A stretch of DNA of 7,149 nucleotides from Pseudomonadota bacterium. GTDB lineage: Bacteria > Pseudomonadota > Gammaproteobacteria > Steroidobacterales > Steroidobacteraceae. The position numbers and the translations under genes were made by a program. The notes under the pieces were generated by a model. It had not been told where the DNA came from, did not search any database, and saw only the letters and a program-made list of their open reading frames with translations. Positions within the stretch are counted from its first letter, which is position 1. Every line of letters begins with the position of its first letter. Shown here one piece after another: positions 1-5,574 of the stretch. The stretch covers positions 1-7,149 of the forward strand of contig JAJYTX010000131.1 of the NCBI GenBank assembly GCA_021792815.1. Reading direction: 5' to 3'.

Positions 1-2
1 CA

Positions 3-31
3 TTGCAGTGGCCGGACGATTCCAGTATTCT
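3..31 (+). promoter_or_regulatory. Possible sigma70-type promoter for the rpsF operon
   Basis: A TTGCAG hexamer at 3-8 (3 of 6 matches to the -35 consensus) is separated by exactly 17 bases from TATTCT at 26-31 (4 of 6 matches to the -10 consensus). Transcription would begin near position 38, about 90 bases before rpsF, leaving room for the leader structure. The match is modest and the spacing is the best part of it. A GC-rich hairpin at 32-57 would be cut by this start site. The true promoter could also lie upstream of the window. Confidence 0.35.
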
Positions 32-57
32 GCGCGCCCCCTCGGGGGGCCATGCGC
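32..57. repeat. GC-rich hairpin in the region before rpsF
   Basis: Positions 36-41 (GCCCCC) pair with 45-50 (GGGGGC) around a TCG loop. An outer arm GCGC at 32-35 can pair with GCGC at 54-57, leaving CAT 51-53 bulged. It is followed by a short tandem repeat of GCGCGTG at 54-60 and 61-67. No T-run follows on either strand, so it does not look like an intrinsic terminator. It may be leader structure or the end of an upstream unit. Confidence 0.4.
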
Positions 58-77
58 GTGGCGCGTGGCGTCTCCTT

Positions 78-108
78 GCCGCACCGATGCAGCCTCGCGA
101 AGGGCGGC
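78..108 (+). promoter_or_regulatory. S6:S18 complex-binding leader motif (rpsF operon autoregulation)
   Basis: An outer stem pairs GCCGC at 78-82 with GCGGC at 104-108. An inner hairpin pairs CCT at 93-95 with AGG at 101-103 around the loop CGCGA. The 3' strand is continuous, and the 5' strand carries a ten-base bulge at 83-92 with CCG at 84-86. This is the architecture described for the S6:S18 complex-binding motif: a CCG in a bulge between a stem and a hairpin, mimicking the 16S rRNA site of S6:S18. It lies 9 bases upstream of the rpsF Shine-Dalgarno, so S6:S18 binding could plausibly block initiation. The structure is read directly. The function is inferred from the family and the position before rpsF-rpsR. 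Confidence 0.75.
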
Positions 109-117
109 TTTCATCCG

Positions 118-125
118 TAAGGAGG
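118..125 (+). promoter_or_regulatory. Strong Shine-Dalgarno of rpsF
   Basis: TAAGGAGG is a perfect complement to the 16S rRNA 3' end. It lies 4 bases before the ATG at 130 and fixes that start. It is the strongest ribosome binding site in the operon, as expected for its leading ribosomal protein gene. Confidence 0.9.
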
Positions 126-129
126 ACAT

Positions 130-537
130 ATGAGGCATTACGAGATCGTGATTCTCGTCCATCCCGATCAGAGCGAGCAGGTGCCCGCGATGATCGAGCG
201 CTACAAGGGCATGATCGCCGCCGGCTCGGGCCTGGTGCACCGCCAGGAAGACTGGGGTCGCCGCCAGCTCGCCTATCCGATCGCCAAGGTACACAAGGCG
301 CACTACGTGCTCATGAACATCGAGTGCGATCAGAAGACCCTCGATGAGCTGACCGGAGCGTTCCGCTTCAGCGACGCCGTGCTGCGCCACCTGGTGGTCA
401 AGATGGACTCGGCCGAGACCGAGCCCTCGCCGATGGCCAAGGGCGGTGAAGAGGAAGGCGAGGCGGGCAAGGGCCGCCGCGAGCGCCCACGCGAGGACGC
501 CGGCGCCGCTTCCGAAGGGGAAGGGGAGCCCGCCTGA
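130..537 (+). CDS. rpsF: 30S ribosomal protein S6
   Basis: The 135-residue product matches bS6, which sits on the 30S platform and binds 16S rRNA as a heterodimer with S18. The N-terminal strand [12 protein letters not shown] and the central segment GRRQLAYPI (43-51) followed by AHYVL (57-61) are typical of the family. The globular domain ends near residue 93. Residues 95-135 form a charged, Glu/Gly/Arg-rich tail, likely disordered, as is common and variable in proteobacterial S6. Enterobacterial S6 is glutamylated by RimK at a Glu-rich C-terminus; this tail ends Gly-Glu-Pro-Ala, so that modification cannot be assumed. The perfect Shine-Dalgarno decides the start. It is the first gene of the rpsF-rpsR-rplI-dnaB-alr cluster and is probably autoregulated through the leader motif. 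Confidence 0.97.
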   Translation: MRHYEIVILVHPDQSEQVPAMIERYKGMIAAGSGLVHRQEDWGRRQLAYPIAKVHKAHYVLMNIECDQKTLDELTGAFRFSDAVLRHLVVKMDSAETEPSPMAKGGEEEGEAGKGRRERPREDAGAASEGEGEPA

Positions 538-595
538 GGCCCCCCTCCGACACGCACCCTCGTCACGTTCCATCCAGCGCAGCGGATATCCACTG

Positions 596-862
596 ATGAA
601 CACCAGAGCACCCGGCAGCAGCAACGGCGGCAGCGGCGGCGGCCGCTTCTCACGGCGCAAGAAATTCTGCCGCTTCACCGCCGAAGGCGTGAAGCACATC
701 GACTACAAGGATCTCGGCACCCTCAAGGGTTACGTCTCCGAGACCGGCAAGATCGTCCCGAGCCGCATCACCGGCACGAAATCCTTTTTCCAGCGCCAGC
801 TGTCGGTCGCGATCAAACGCGCCCGTTACCTCGCGCTGCTGCCCTACACCGACCAGCACTGA
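596..862 (+). CDS. rpsR: 30S ribosomal protein S18
   Basis: The 88-residue product matches bS18, the partner of S6 on the 30S platform. The core includes [12 protein letters not shown] (20-31), IDYKDL (35-40), [11 protein letters not shown] (52-62) and the basic C-terminal helix with [15 protein letters not shown]. Residues 1-16 are a Gly/Ser/Asn-rich extension; the enterobacterial protein is about 75 residues and lacks it. The ATG at 596 is chosen because it lies just before this extension. The same frame stays open upstream to 446, but that part overlaps the rpsF 3' end and has no S18-like sequence. The ribosome binding site is poor (AGCGGA at 581-586). The 58-bp gap after rpsF holds no gene; priB, found here in enterobacteria, is missing. 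Confidence 0.96.
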   Translation: MNTRAPGSSNGGSGGGRFSRRKKFCRFTAEGVKHIDYKDLGTLKGYVSETGKIVPSRITGTKSFFQRQLSVAIKRARYLALLPYTDQH

Positions 863-871
863 GGCACGCCG

Positions 872-1321
872 ATGGAAGTCATTCTGCTGCAGAAGGTGGC
901 CAACCTCGGCAACATCGGCGATCGGGTGAAGGTCCGCTCGGGCTTCGGCCGCAACTACCTGCTGCCGCAAGGCAAGGCCACCCTCGCCACCCCGGAGCAC
1001 ATCGCGCGCTTCGAGTCTCGCCGTGCCGAGCTCGAGAAGGCCGCGCGCGAGCAGCTGCAGGGCGCCGAGGAGCGTGCCGCGGCCATGAAGGACATGAAGC
1101 TGCTGATCAGCGCCAAGGCCGGCCCCGAGGGCAAGCTGTTCGGCTCGATCGGCACCGGCGACGTCGCCGATGCCTGCGTCAAGGCGGGCTTCAAGGTCGA
1201 GCGCAGCGAGGTGCGCCTGCCGAGCGGACCGCTGCGCATGACCGGCGAGCACGCCGTGAGCCTTCACCTGCATGCCGACATCGACGTGGCGGTGACCGTC
1301 TCGATCGTCGCGGAAGAGTAA
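872..1321 (+). CDS. rplI: 50S ribosomal protein L9
   Basis: The 149-residue product has the usual length of bL9, a two-domain protein that binds 23S rRNA near the L1 stalk and helps maintain reading frame. The N-terminal rRNA-binding domain carries the family signature at residues 13-36 (G-x-x-G-D-x-V-x-V-x-x-G-F-x-R-N-Y-L, then PQGKA). A long charged connecting helix spans about 41-75. The C-terminal domain includes GKLFGSIGTGDVADA (87-101). The ATG at 872 follows the rpsR stop by 9 bases. The GAGG at 861-864, overlapping that stop, can act as Shine-Dalgarno, so the two genes are probably translationally coupled. Nothing is unusual in the protein. Confidence 0.97.
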   Translation: MEVILLQKVANLGNIGDRVKVRSGFGRNYLLPQGKATLATPEHIARFESRRAELEKAAREQLQGAEERAAAMKDMKLLISAKAGPEGKLFGSIGTGDVADACVKAGFKVERSEVRLPSGPLRMTGEHAVSLHLHADIDVAVTVSIVAEE

Positions 1322-1343
1322 TCTCCACCCGGGCGCGGAACCG

Positions 1344-2747
1344 GTGGCCGCTTTCCCCAAGGCGCGTCGCGAGGGCGGATCGGCCCTGGGGGATGCGCCG
1401 ACGCCGCCGCATTCCGTGGAGGCCGAGCAGGCCGTGCTCGGCAGTCTCATGCTCGAGGCGAGCGCCTGGGACCAGGTCGCCGATTGCGTCAGAGAGGGCG
1501 ACTTCTACCGGCCCGATCATCGGTTGATCTTCCAGGCGATCGGCGTGCTCGCCGGCGCCGGCCGACCGTGCGACGCCGTCACGGTCTCCGAGCAGCTCGA
1601 GCGCCTGGGCCGGCTCGATGCCGCCGGGGGGCTCGCCTATCTCGGCTCGCTCGCCCGCGATACGCCGACCGCGGCCAACGCCAGGGCCTATGCGGAAATC
1701 GTCCGCGAGCGCTCGCTGCTGCGCCAGCTGAGCCAGGCCGGCACCGAAATCGCCGCCGCGGTCTTTCACAACGAGGGCGAGAGCGCCCGCGATCTGGTCG
1801 ACCGGGCCGAGCAGAAGGTGTTCGAGATCGCCGAGGCCGGCTTTCGCGGCCGCCAGGGCGCGGTGGCGGTGCGCAGCCTGCTGCCGCCGCTGATCGATGA
1901 GCTCGACGATCTGTGCTCGCACCCGGAGAAGCTGCGCGGTCTGCCGACCGGCTTCAGCGATTTCGACAAGCTCACCGGCGGCCTGCGCCCGGGCGATCTG
2001 CTCATCGTCGCCGGCCGTCCCTCCATGGGCAAGACGACCCTCGCGGTCAACATGGCCGAGTACGCCGCGCTGCACGGGGCGACCCGCGCCTCGGTGGCGA
2101 TCTTCAGCATGGAGATGCCCTCGGAGCAGCTGCTGACGCGCATGATCTCCTCGGTGGGGGGCGTGCCGCTCGCCAACCTGCGCAGCGGCCGGCTCTCGGC
2201 GCAGGACTGGGACCGGGTCACCGGCGCGACCACGCAGCTGCAGGATGCCCGGATCTTCATCGATGAGACCCCGGCGCTCACCCCGACGGAGCTGCGCGCG
2301 CGCGCGCGGCGCATCAAGCGCGAGCACGGCCTCGGTCTGATCGTGGTCGATTACCTGCAGCTGATGCAGGTGCCGGGCACCAAGGAGAACCGCGCCACGG
2401 AAATCGGCGAGATCTCCCGCGGACTGAAGGTGCTCGCCAAAGAGCTGTCGGTGCCGGTGATCGCGCTGTCGCAGCTCAACCGCGCCGTCGAGCAGCGCGA
2501 GAACAAGAAGCCGGTCATGTCGGACCTGAGGGAGTCCGGCTCGATCGAGCAGGACAGCGACATGATCCTGCTCATCTACCGCGAGGAGGTGTACGACAAG
2601 AACACCACCAAGAAGGGCATCGCGGAGATCGACCTGGTCAAGCACCGCAACGGCGAGATCGGCACGTTCCTCCTGACCTTCCAGGGCCAGTACACGCGCT
2701 TTGCCAACTACGCGCCCGACGCCTACGCCGAGGGCGTGCTGAGGTGA
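1344..2747 (+). CDS. dnaB: Replicative DNA helicase DnaB
   Basis: The 467-residue product matches the hexameric 5'-to-3' helicase of the replication fork, which interacts with DnaG primase. The N-terminal domain begins with HSVEAEQAVLGSLM (23-36) and runs to about 130. A linker helix follows, then the RecA-like ATPase core from about 195. Seen motifs are Walker A GRPSMGKTT (224-232), FSMEMPSEQL with the likely catalytic Glu257, Walker B LIVVDYLQL (332-340) with Asp336, SQLNR (376-380), DLRESGSIEQD (394-404), and KHRNGEIG (433-440), which carries the arginine-finger region. There is no intein. The GTG at 1344, 22 bases after the rplI stop, gives the expected N-terminus; only a weak GGAA precedes it, and no in-frame ATG lies nearby. 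The stop lies inside a 10-bp tandem duplication leading into alr. Confidence 0.97.
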   Translation: MAAFPKARREGGSALGDAPTPPHSVEAEQAVLGSLMLEASAWDQVADCVREGDFYRPDHRLIFQAIGVLAGAGRPCDAVTVSEQLERLGRLDAAGGLAYLGSLARDTPTAANARAYAEIVRERSLLRQLSQAGTEIAAAVFHNEGESARDLVDRAEQKVFEIAEAGFRGRQGAVAVRSLLPPLIDELDDLCSHPEKLRGLPTGFSDFDKLTGGLRPGDLLIVAGRPSMGKTTLAVNMAEYAALHGATRASVAIFSMEMPSEQLLTRMISSVGGVPLANLRSGRLSAQDWDRVTGATTQLQDARIFIDETPALTPTELRARARRIKREHGLGLIVVDYLQLMQVPGTKENRATEIGEISRGLKVLAKELSVPVIALSQLNRAVEQRENKKPVMSDLRESGSIEQDSDMILLIYREEVYDKNTTKKGIAEIDLVKHRNGEIGTFLLTFQGQYTRFANYAPDAYAEGVLR

Positions 2748-2759
2748 GCTGAGGTGAGC
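2738..2759 (+). repeat. Perfect 10-bp tandem duplication at the dnaB/alr junction
   Basis: GCTGAGGTGA occurs twice in succession (2738-2747 and 2748-2757), followed by two bases of a third copy. Each copy contains GTGA, a GTG start overlapping a TGA stop. In copy one the TGA ends dnaB. In copy two the GTG starts alr. Removing one copy would leave dnaB and alr overlapping by 4 bases in the common GTGA form. Copy one's GAGG (2741-2744) now lies 9 bases before the alr GTG and can serve as its Shine-Dalgarno. Confidence 0.9.
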
Positions 2760-3827
2760 CGGCTGATCCGCGCCGTCATCGACAGCGGCGCGCTGCGGCA
2801 CAATCTGCAGACCCTGCGCGCGCGGGCGCGCGGCGCGCGGGTCATGGCGGTCGTGAAGGCGAACGCCTACGGGCATGGCCTGGTGCAGACCGCGCGCGCG
2901 CTGGCGCAGGCCGATGCGTTCGCGGTGGCGAGGCTCGAGGAGGGGCTGGTGCTGCGCGAGCACGGCGTCAGCGGCCCCATCGTGCTGCTCGAGGGGGTGT
3001 TCAGCGCCGCGCAGCTGCGCGAGGCCGCCCGGCACGGGCTCGATCTGGTGGTGCACGACAGCCTGCAGCTCGATCTGCTGGCGCGCGATCCGCACGCGCG
3101 CCGCCTGGTGCTGTGGGTCAAGATCGACACCGGCATGAACCGCCTCGGGTTCCGTCCGGAAGACTTTCCCGCGGCGCTGCAGCGGCTCGAGAGCCTGCGG
3201 CCCCGGCCGCTCGAGATCCGGCTGATGACGCACCTGGCGCGGGCGGACGACTCGCCCGAGATGACGCGCCGGCAGCTCGAGCGGTTCCAGCACGCCGCGC
3301 GCGGGCTCGGCTACGTCACGAGCATCGCCAACTCGGCGGGCCTGCTCGGCGAGACGCCGGTCGGGGGCGAGTGGGTCCGCCCCGGGCTCGCGCTCTACGG
3401 CGGCTCGCCGTTTGCCGAGCGCACGGGCGCGGCGCTCGGTCTGCGCCCGGCGATGCGCCTGGAGACCTCGGTGATCGCGGTGCGGCAGGTGCCACGCGGC
3501 GAGACGGTCGGTTACGGGGGCGCCTGGCGCGCCGGGCGCGACTCGCGCATCGCGATCGCGGCGGCAGGCTACGGCGACGGGTTGCCGCGCGGGTTGCCGA
3601 ACGGCGCCCCGGTGCTGGTCGATGGCGAGCGTGCCCCGCTCTGCGGCCGGGTCTCGATGGACATGATCGCGATCGACGTGACCGACCTCGCGCCGGTGCG
3701 GGTCGGTACGCCGGTGGTGCTCTGGGGCGAGGGGCTCGCGGTGGAGGAACTCGCCCGCTGCGCGGGCACCATCCCCTTCGAGCTGCTCTGCGGGGTCAGC
3801 CAGCGCGTGCCGCTGGAGCTGCGCTAG
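2754..3827 (+). CDS. alr: Alanine racemase (PLP-dependent)
   Basis: The 357-residue product interconverts L- and D-alanine in the cytoplasm, supplying D-alanine for peptidoglycan. Length and motifs fit the family. Lys35 in AVVKANAYGHG binds pyridoxal phosphate. WVKIDTGMNRLGF (121-133) carries the probable carbamylated Lys123 and Arg130. MTHLARAD (158-165), ANSAG (192-196) and WVRPG (207-211) are cofactor and active-site segments. Tyr254 in VGYGG is the second catalytic base. AGYGDG (271-276) and GRVSMDM (298-304) complete the C-terminal barrel. The GTG at 2754 is the first usable start, because the dnaB stop lies in the same frame 9 bases upstream. It is the last gene of the operon. Its stop is 5 bp from the stop of the converging FHA gene. 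Confidence 0.96.
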   Translation: MSRLIRAVIDSGALRHNLQTLRARARGARVMAVVKANAYGHGLVQTARALAQADAFAVARLEEGLVLREHGVSGPIVLLEGVFSAAQLREAARHGLDLVVHDSLQLDLLARDPHARRLVLWVKIDTGMNRLGFRPEDFPAALQRLESLRPRPLEIRLMTHLARADDSPEMTRRQLERFQHAARGLGYVTSIANSAGLLGETPVGGEWVRPGLALYGGSPFAERTGAALGLRPAMRLETSVIAVRQVPRGETVGYGGAWRAGRDSRIAIAAAGYGDGLPRGLPNGAPVLVDGERAPLCGRVSMDMIAIDVTDLAPVRVGTPVVLWGEGLAVEELARCAGTIPFELLCGVSQRVPLELR

Positions 3828-3831
3828 GCCG

Positions 3832-3844
3832 CTCAGCCGCTGAG
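3832..3844. repeat. Small inverted repeat between alr and the FHA gene
   Basis: CTCAG (3832-3836), CCG and CTGAG (3840-3844) form a perfect 5-bp stem over the stop codon of the FHA gene and just past the alr stop. On the plus strand it is followed by GAAAAA, and on the minus strand the T-run comes before the stem, so neither strand has the stem-then-U order of an intrinsic terminator. It may be chance or a weak transcript end. Confidence 0.35.
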
Positions 3845-4537
3845 GAAAAACCCCATCTTCACCCCGGCCAGCTGGATCACGTCGTTGTCGCGCAGCCGCG
3901 CGGCCTGATTGCCGATCGGCGCGCCGTTGAGCAGCGGGAAGTTGCCGGGCCGGTCGCTGTCGACGAGCACGATGTAGAAGCCTTCGGCGCGCCGGGTGAT
4001 CGCCGCCACCTGCACCCCGGGGCGCCCGAGCGTGGTGAGGGTCTTGGTGAGCTCGAGCTCGCGGCCGGCGAACGCCCCGGAGAGCACCTGCAGCTTGGCG
4101 ATCTTCGGCGTGGCGCCGGGGCCGTGCGGCCTGCCGCCCTCGCCCGGCGCGCCGCTCGGGGGGGCCGATTGCATCGCCGCGCGCAGTGTCTCGACCGGGC
4201 GCGCCGAGGGCTGGATCACCATGGTTTTCTCGAACTCGTCCTGCTGCTCGTCGTCCTCCATGAAGCGCAGCTGGTGGTGTCCGACCGTGATCACATCGCC
4301 GTGCTGCAGCGCGTGCTTCTTGATGAGCTTGCCGTTGACGTAGGTGCCGTTGGTGCTGTTGAGGTCCTCGAGGAACGAGTCGTTGAGGATGTTGATGATC
4401 AGGGAGTGATGGCCGCTCACCGCCGCGTTGTCGATGCGGATGTCGTTGTCCGGCAGCCGCCCGATGGTGTAACGTTCCTTGTTCATGTTGTATTCGGCCA
4501 TCATCTGGCCGTCCAGGCTCAAGATCAGCCTCGCCAT
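3833..4537 (-). CDS. Tandem FHA-domain protein
   Basis: The 234-residue product has two forkhead-associated domains, modules that bind phosphothreonine peptides. The first (about 1-93) is complete: GR at 26-27, Ser41 in SGHH, and LNSTNGTYVNG at 59-69. A linker rich in Gly, Pro and Ala runs from about 110 to 145; just before it, EFEKTMVIQ (101-109) resembles a kinase-target threonine segment (Thr105). The second domain (about 147-232) keeps GR at 171-172 and LNG at 203-205 but has TRRA where the Ser-x-x-His pair is expected, so binding there is doubtful. No signal peptide or membrane helix is seen. A good Shine-Dalgarno (GGAG, 8 bases from the ATG at 4537) fixes the start. It is 24 bp downstream of the phosphatase gene and probably co-transcribed. 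The partner protein is unknown. Confidence 0.9.
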   Translation of the reverse strand: MARLILSLDGQMMAEYNMNKERYTIGRLPDNDIRIDNAAVSGHHSLIINILNDSFLEDLNSTNGTYVNGKLIKKHALQHGDVITVGHHQLRFMEDDEQQDEFEKTMVIQPSARPVETLRAAMQSAPPSGAPGEGGRPHGPGATPKIAKLQVLSGAFAGRELELTKTLTTLGRPGVQVAAITRRAEGFYIVLVDSDRPGNFPLLNGAPIGNQAARLRDNDVIQLAGVKMGFFLSG

Positions 4538-4561
4538 GTGAGTCTCTCCCCGCTGCCGGCG

Positions 4562-5386
4562 CTAGTTGAACCAGTCTCGTATTCTGTCGCGCATGCGCGT
4601 GCGCGCCGGGAAGGCGTCGAGCACGTGCGCCATCACCACCGAGATGTTGTCCCGACCCCCGTTGTCATTGGCCAGCTGGATCAACTGTCTGGCGACATTG
4701 TCAAGATTAGCACCAAAAGTGCTTATGGTTAAATGGATGTCCTCGTCCTCGACCATGTCGGACAGCCCGTCGGAGCACAGCATGTAGACCTCTCCCTTGT
4801 GCACCGGGGTCTCGCGGATCTCGACCTCGACGCTCGCCTCGACGCCGAGCGCGCGCGTCACGTAGTTCTTGTTCGCGGCCCGCTGGGCCTCCTCGGCCGA
4901 GTACAGACCCCGGTCCACGAGCTCCTGCAGCAGCGAGTGATCCATGGTGACGCGCTCGAACTGCGCGCCGCGCAGCCGGTACAGCCGCGAGTCGCCGACG
5001 TGGGCGATGGTCACCTTGTTGTCGAAGAACAGGGCCGCCACCACCGTCGTGCCCATGCCCTCGCACTGCGGCTGGCTGCGCGCCGTGTGGTAGATGATGC
5101 TGTTGGCCCGCTGGATGGCGTCGCGCAGGATGATGCTGGCGCGCGACAGTCCCGAGTGGCGGTCGTTCGCGCTCATGTCCTGCAGCTGCATCTGCTCGCG
5201 CACCAGACCGACGATGGTCTTCACGGCGAGCCCGCTCGCCACCTCGCCCGCCTTGTAGCCGCCCATGCCGTCGGCAAGCACGAGCAGGCCCGAGTCGGCA
5301 TCCCCGGAGATGCTGTCCTCGTTGTGTTCGCGCACCTTGCCGGTGTCGGTCAGACCGACGACGCGCAACTTGCTTTTCAGGCTCAT
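4562..5386 (-). CDS. PP2C-family Ser/Thr protein phosphatase
   Basis: The 274-residue product is a soluble, metal-dependent PPM/PP2C phosphatase of the bacterial PrpC/Stp1 type. Seen in order are VREHNED (18-24), LADGMGGYKAGE (37-48) with metal ligand Asp39, GMGTT (110-114), HVGDSRLYRL (129-138) with Asp132, RALG (178-181), CSDGLSD (204-210) with metal ligand Asp206, and GRDNIS (244-249) with metal ligand Asp246. All key aspartates are present, so it should be active. The ATG at 5386 has GAGG 7 bases upstream. The gene leads the two-gene unit with the FHA protein and is divergent from radA. No kinase lies in the window, so the enzyme it opposes is unknown. Codons for residues about 215-231 are AT-rich and include TTA and ATA, unlike the rest. 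Confidence 0.95.
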   Translation of the reverse strand: MSLKSKLRVVGLTDTGKVREHNEDSISGDADSGLLVLADGMGGYKAGEVASGLAVKTIVGLVREQMQLQDMSANDRHSGLSRASIILRDAIQRANSIIYHTARSQPQCEGMGTTVVAALFFDNKVTIAHVGDSRLYRLRGAQFERVTMDHSLLQELVDRGLYSAEEAQRAANKNYVTRALGVEASVEVEIRETPVHKGEVYMLCSDGLSDMVEDEDIHLTISTFGANLDNVARQLIQLANDNGGRDNISVVMAHVLDAFPARTRMRDRIRDWFN

Positions 5387-5445
5387 GCCGCGGCCTCAGG
5401 ATTCTCGCGGATCATCGATTTTTGTATGGCGCATGCCGCCGGTGC

Positions 5446-5459
5446 CCGGCTCCAGCCGG
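5446..5459. repeat. 14-bp inverted repeat in the divergent promoter region
   Basis: CCGGCT and AGCCGG are exact inverted copies separated by CC. The site lies 60 bp upstream of the phosphatase start and 115 bp upstream of radA, a reasonable place for an operator. No known regulator site is recognised, and in GC-rich DNA a 6-bp arm may be chance. Confidence 0.35.
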
Positions 5460-5518
5460 ATAAGCTAGCATTGCGCACGGTCGAGTCTGAGCGCCCGGTC
5501 ACAAAAGACAGGTCTGCT

Positions 5519-5531
5519 CCGTGGCCCACGG
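5519..5531. repeat. 13-bp inverted repeat upstream of radA
   Basis: CCGTGG and CCACGG are exact inverted copies around a single C. The site is 43 bp upstream of the radA ATG. It could be an operator or a transcript hairpin with too tight a loop to fold fully. No regulator is recognised. Confidence 0.3.
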
Positions 5532-5574
5532 CTCATCCTAGCACCGACCTCCACAGAGGGAAGGTTCCCCGTCC

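Larger units (their letters stand above)
5387..5574. other. Divergent intergenic region between the phosphatase gene and radA
   Basis: These 188 bp must hold the start signals for both directions. I found no convincing -35/-10 pair on either strand. Visible structure is a 14-base inverted repeat at 5446-5459 (CCGGCT, CC, AGCCGG), a 13-base one at 5519-5531 (CCGTGG, C, CCACGG), and GGGAAGGTTCCC at 5558-5569 just before radA. No CTG-N10-CAG LexA-type box was seen. No small open frame with a good ribosome binding site was recognised. Confidence 0.6.

Noticed and set aside
32..57. GC-rich hairpin as an intrinsic terminator
   Set aside because: No T-run follows the stem on either strand.
446..595. 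Longer S18 starting at the ATG at 446
   Set aside because: It would overlap the rpsF 3' end by 92 bases, and its extra residues look like out-of-frame rpsF and spacer. The ATG at 596 gives an S18 of sensible length.
1191..3293. 700-codon open frame on the minus strand across rplI, dnaB and alr
   Set aside because: It lies antisense to three clearly conserved genes, has Arg/Gln/His/Ala-rich composition without recognisable domains, and is the long stop-free frame expected opposite GC-rich coding DNA.
4682..4711. TTGACA-like hexamers in the AT-rich patch (minus strand and near match on plus strand)
   Set aside because: Neither has a credible -10 at 16-18 bases, so no promoter was called.
3113..4732. 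539-codon open frame on the plus strand across alr, the FHA gene and the phosphatase gene
   Set aside because: It crosses three genes with convincing motifs in other frames, and its product is low-complexity Arg/Ala/Gly/Asp-rich with no domain.
5387..5574. LexA (SOS) box controlling radA
   Set aside because: No CTG-N10-CAG palindrome was found in the region.
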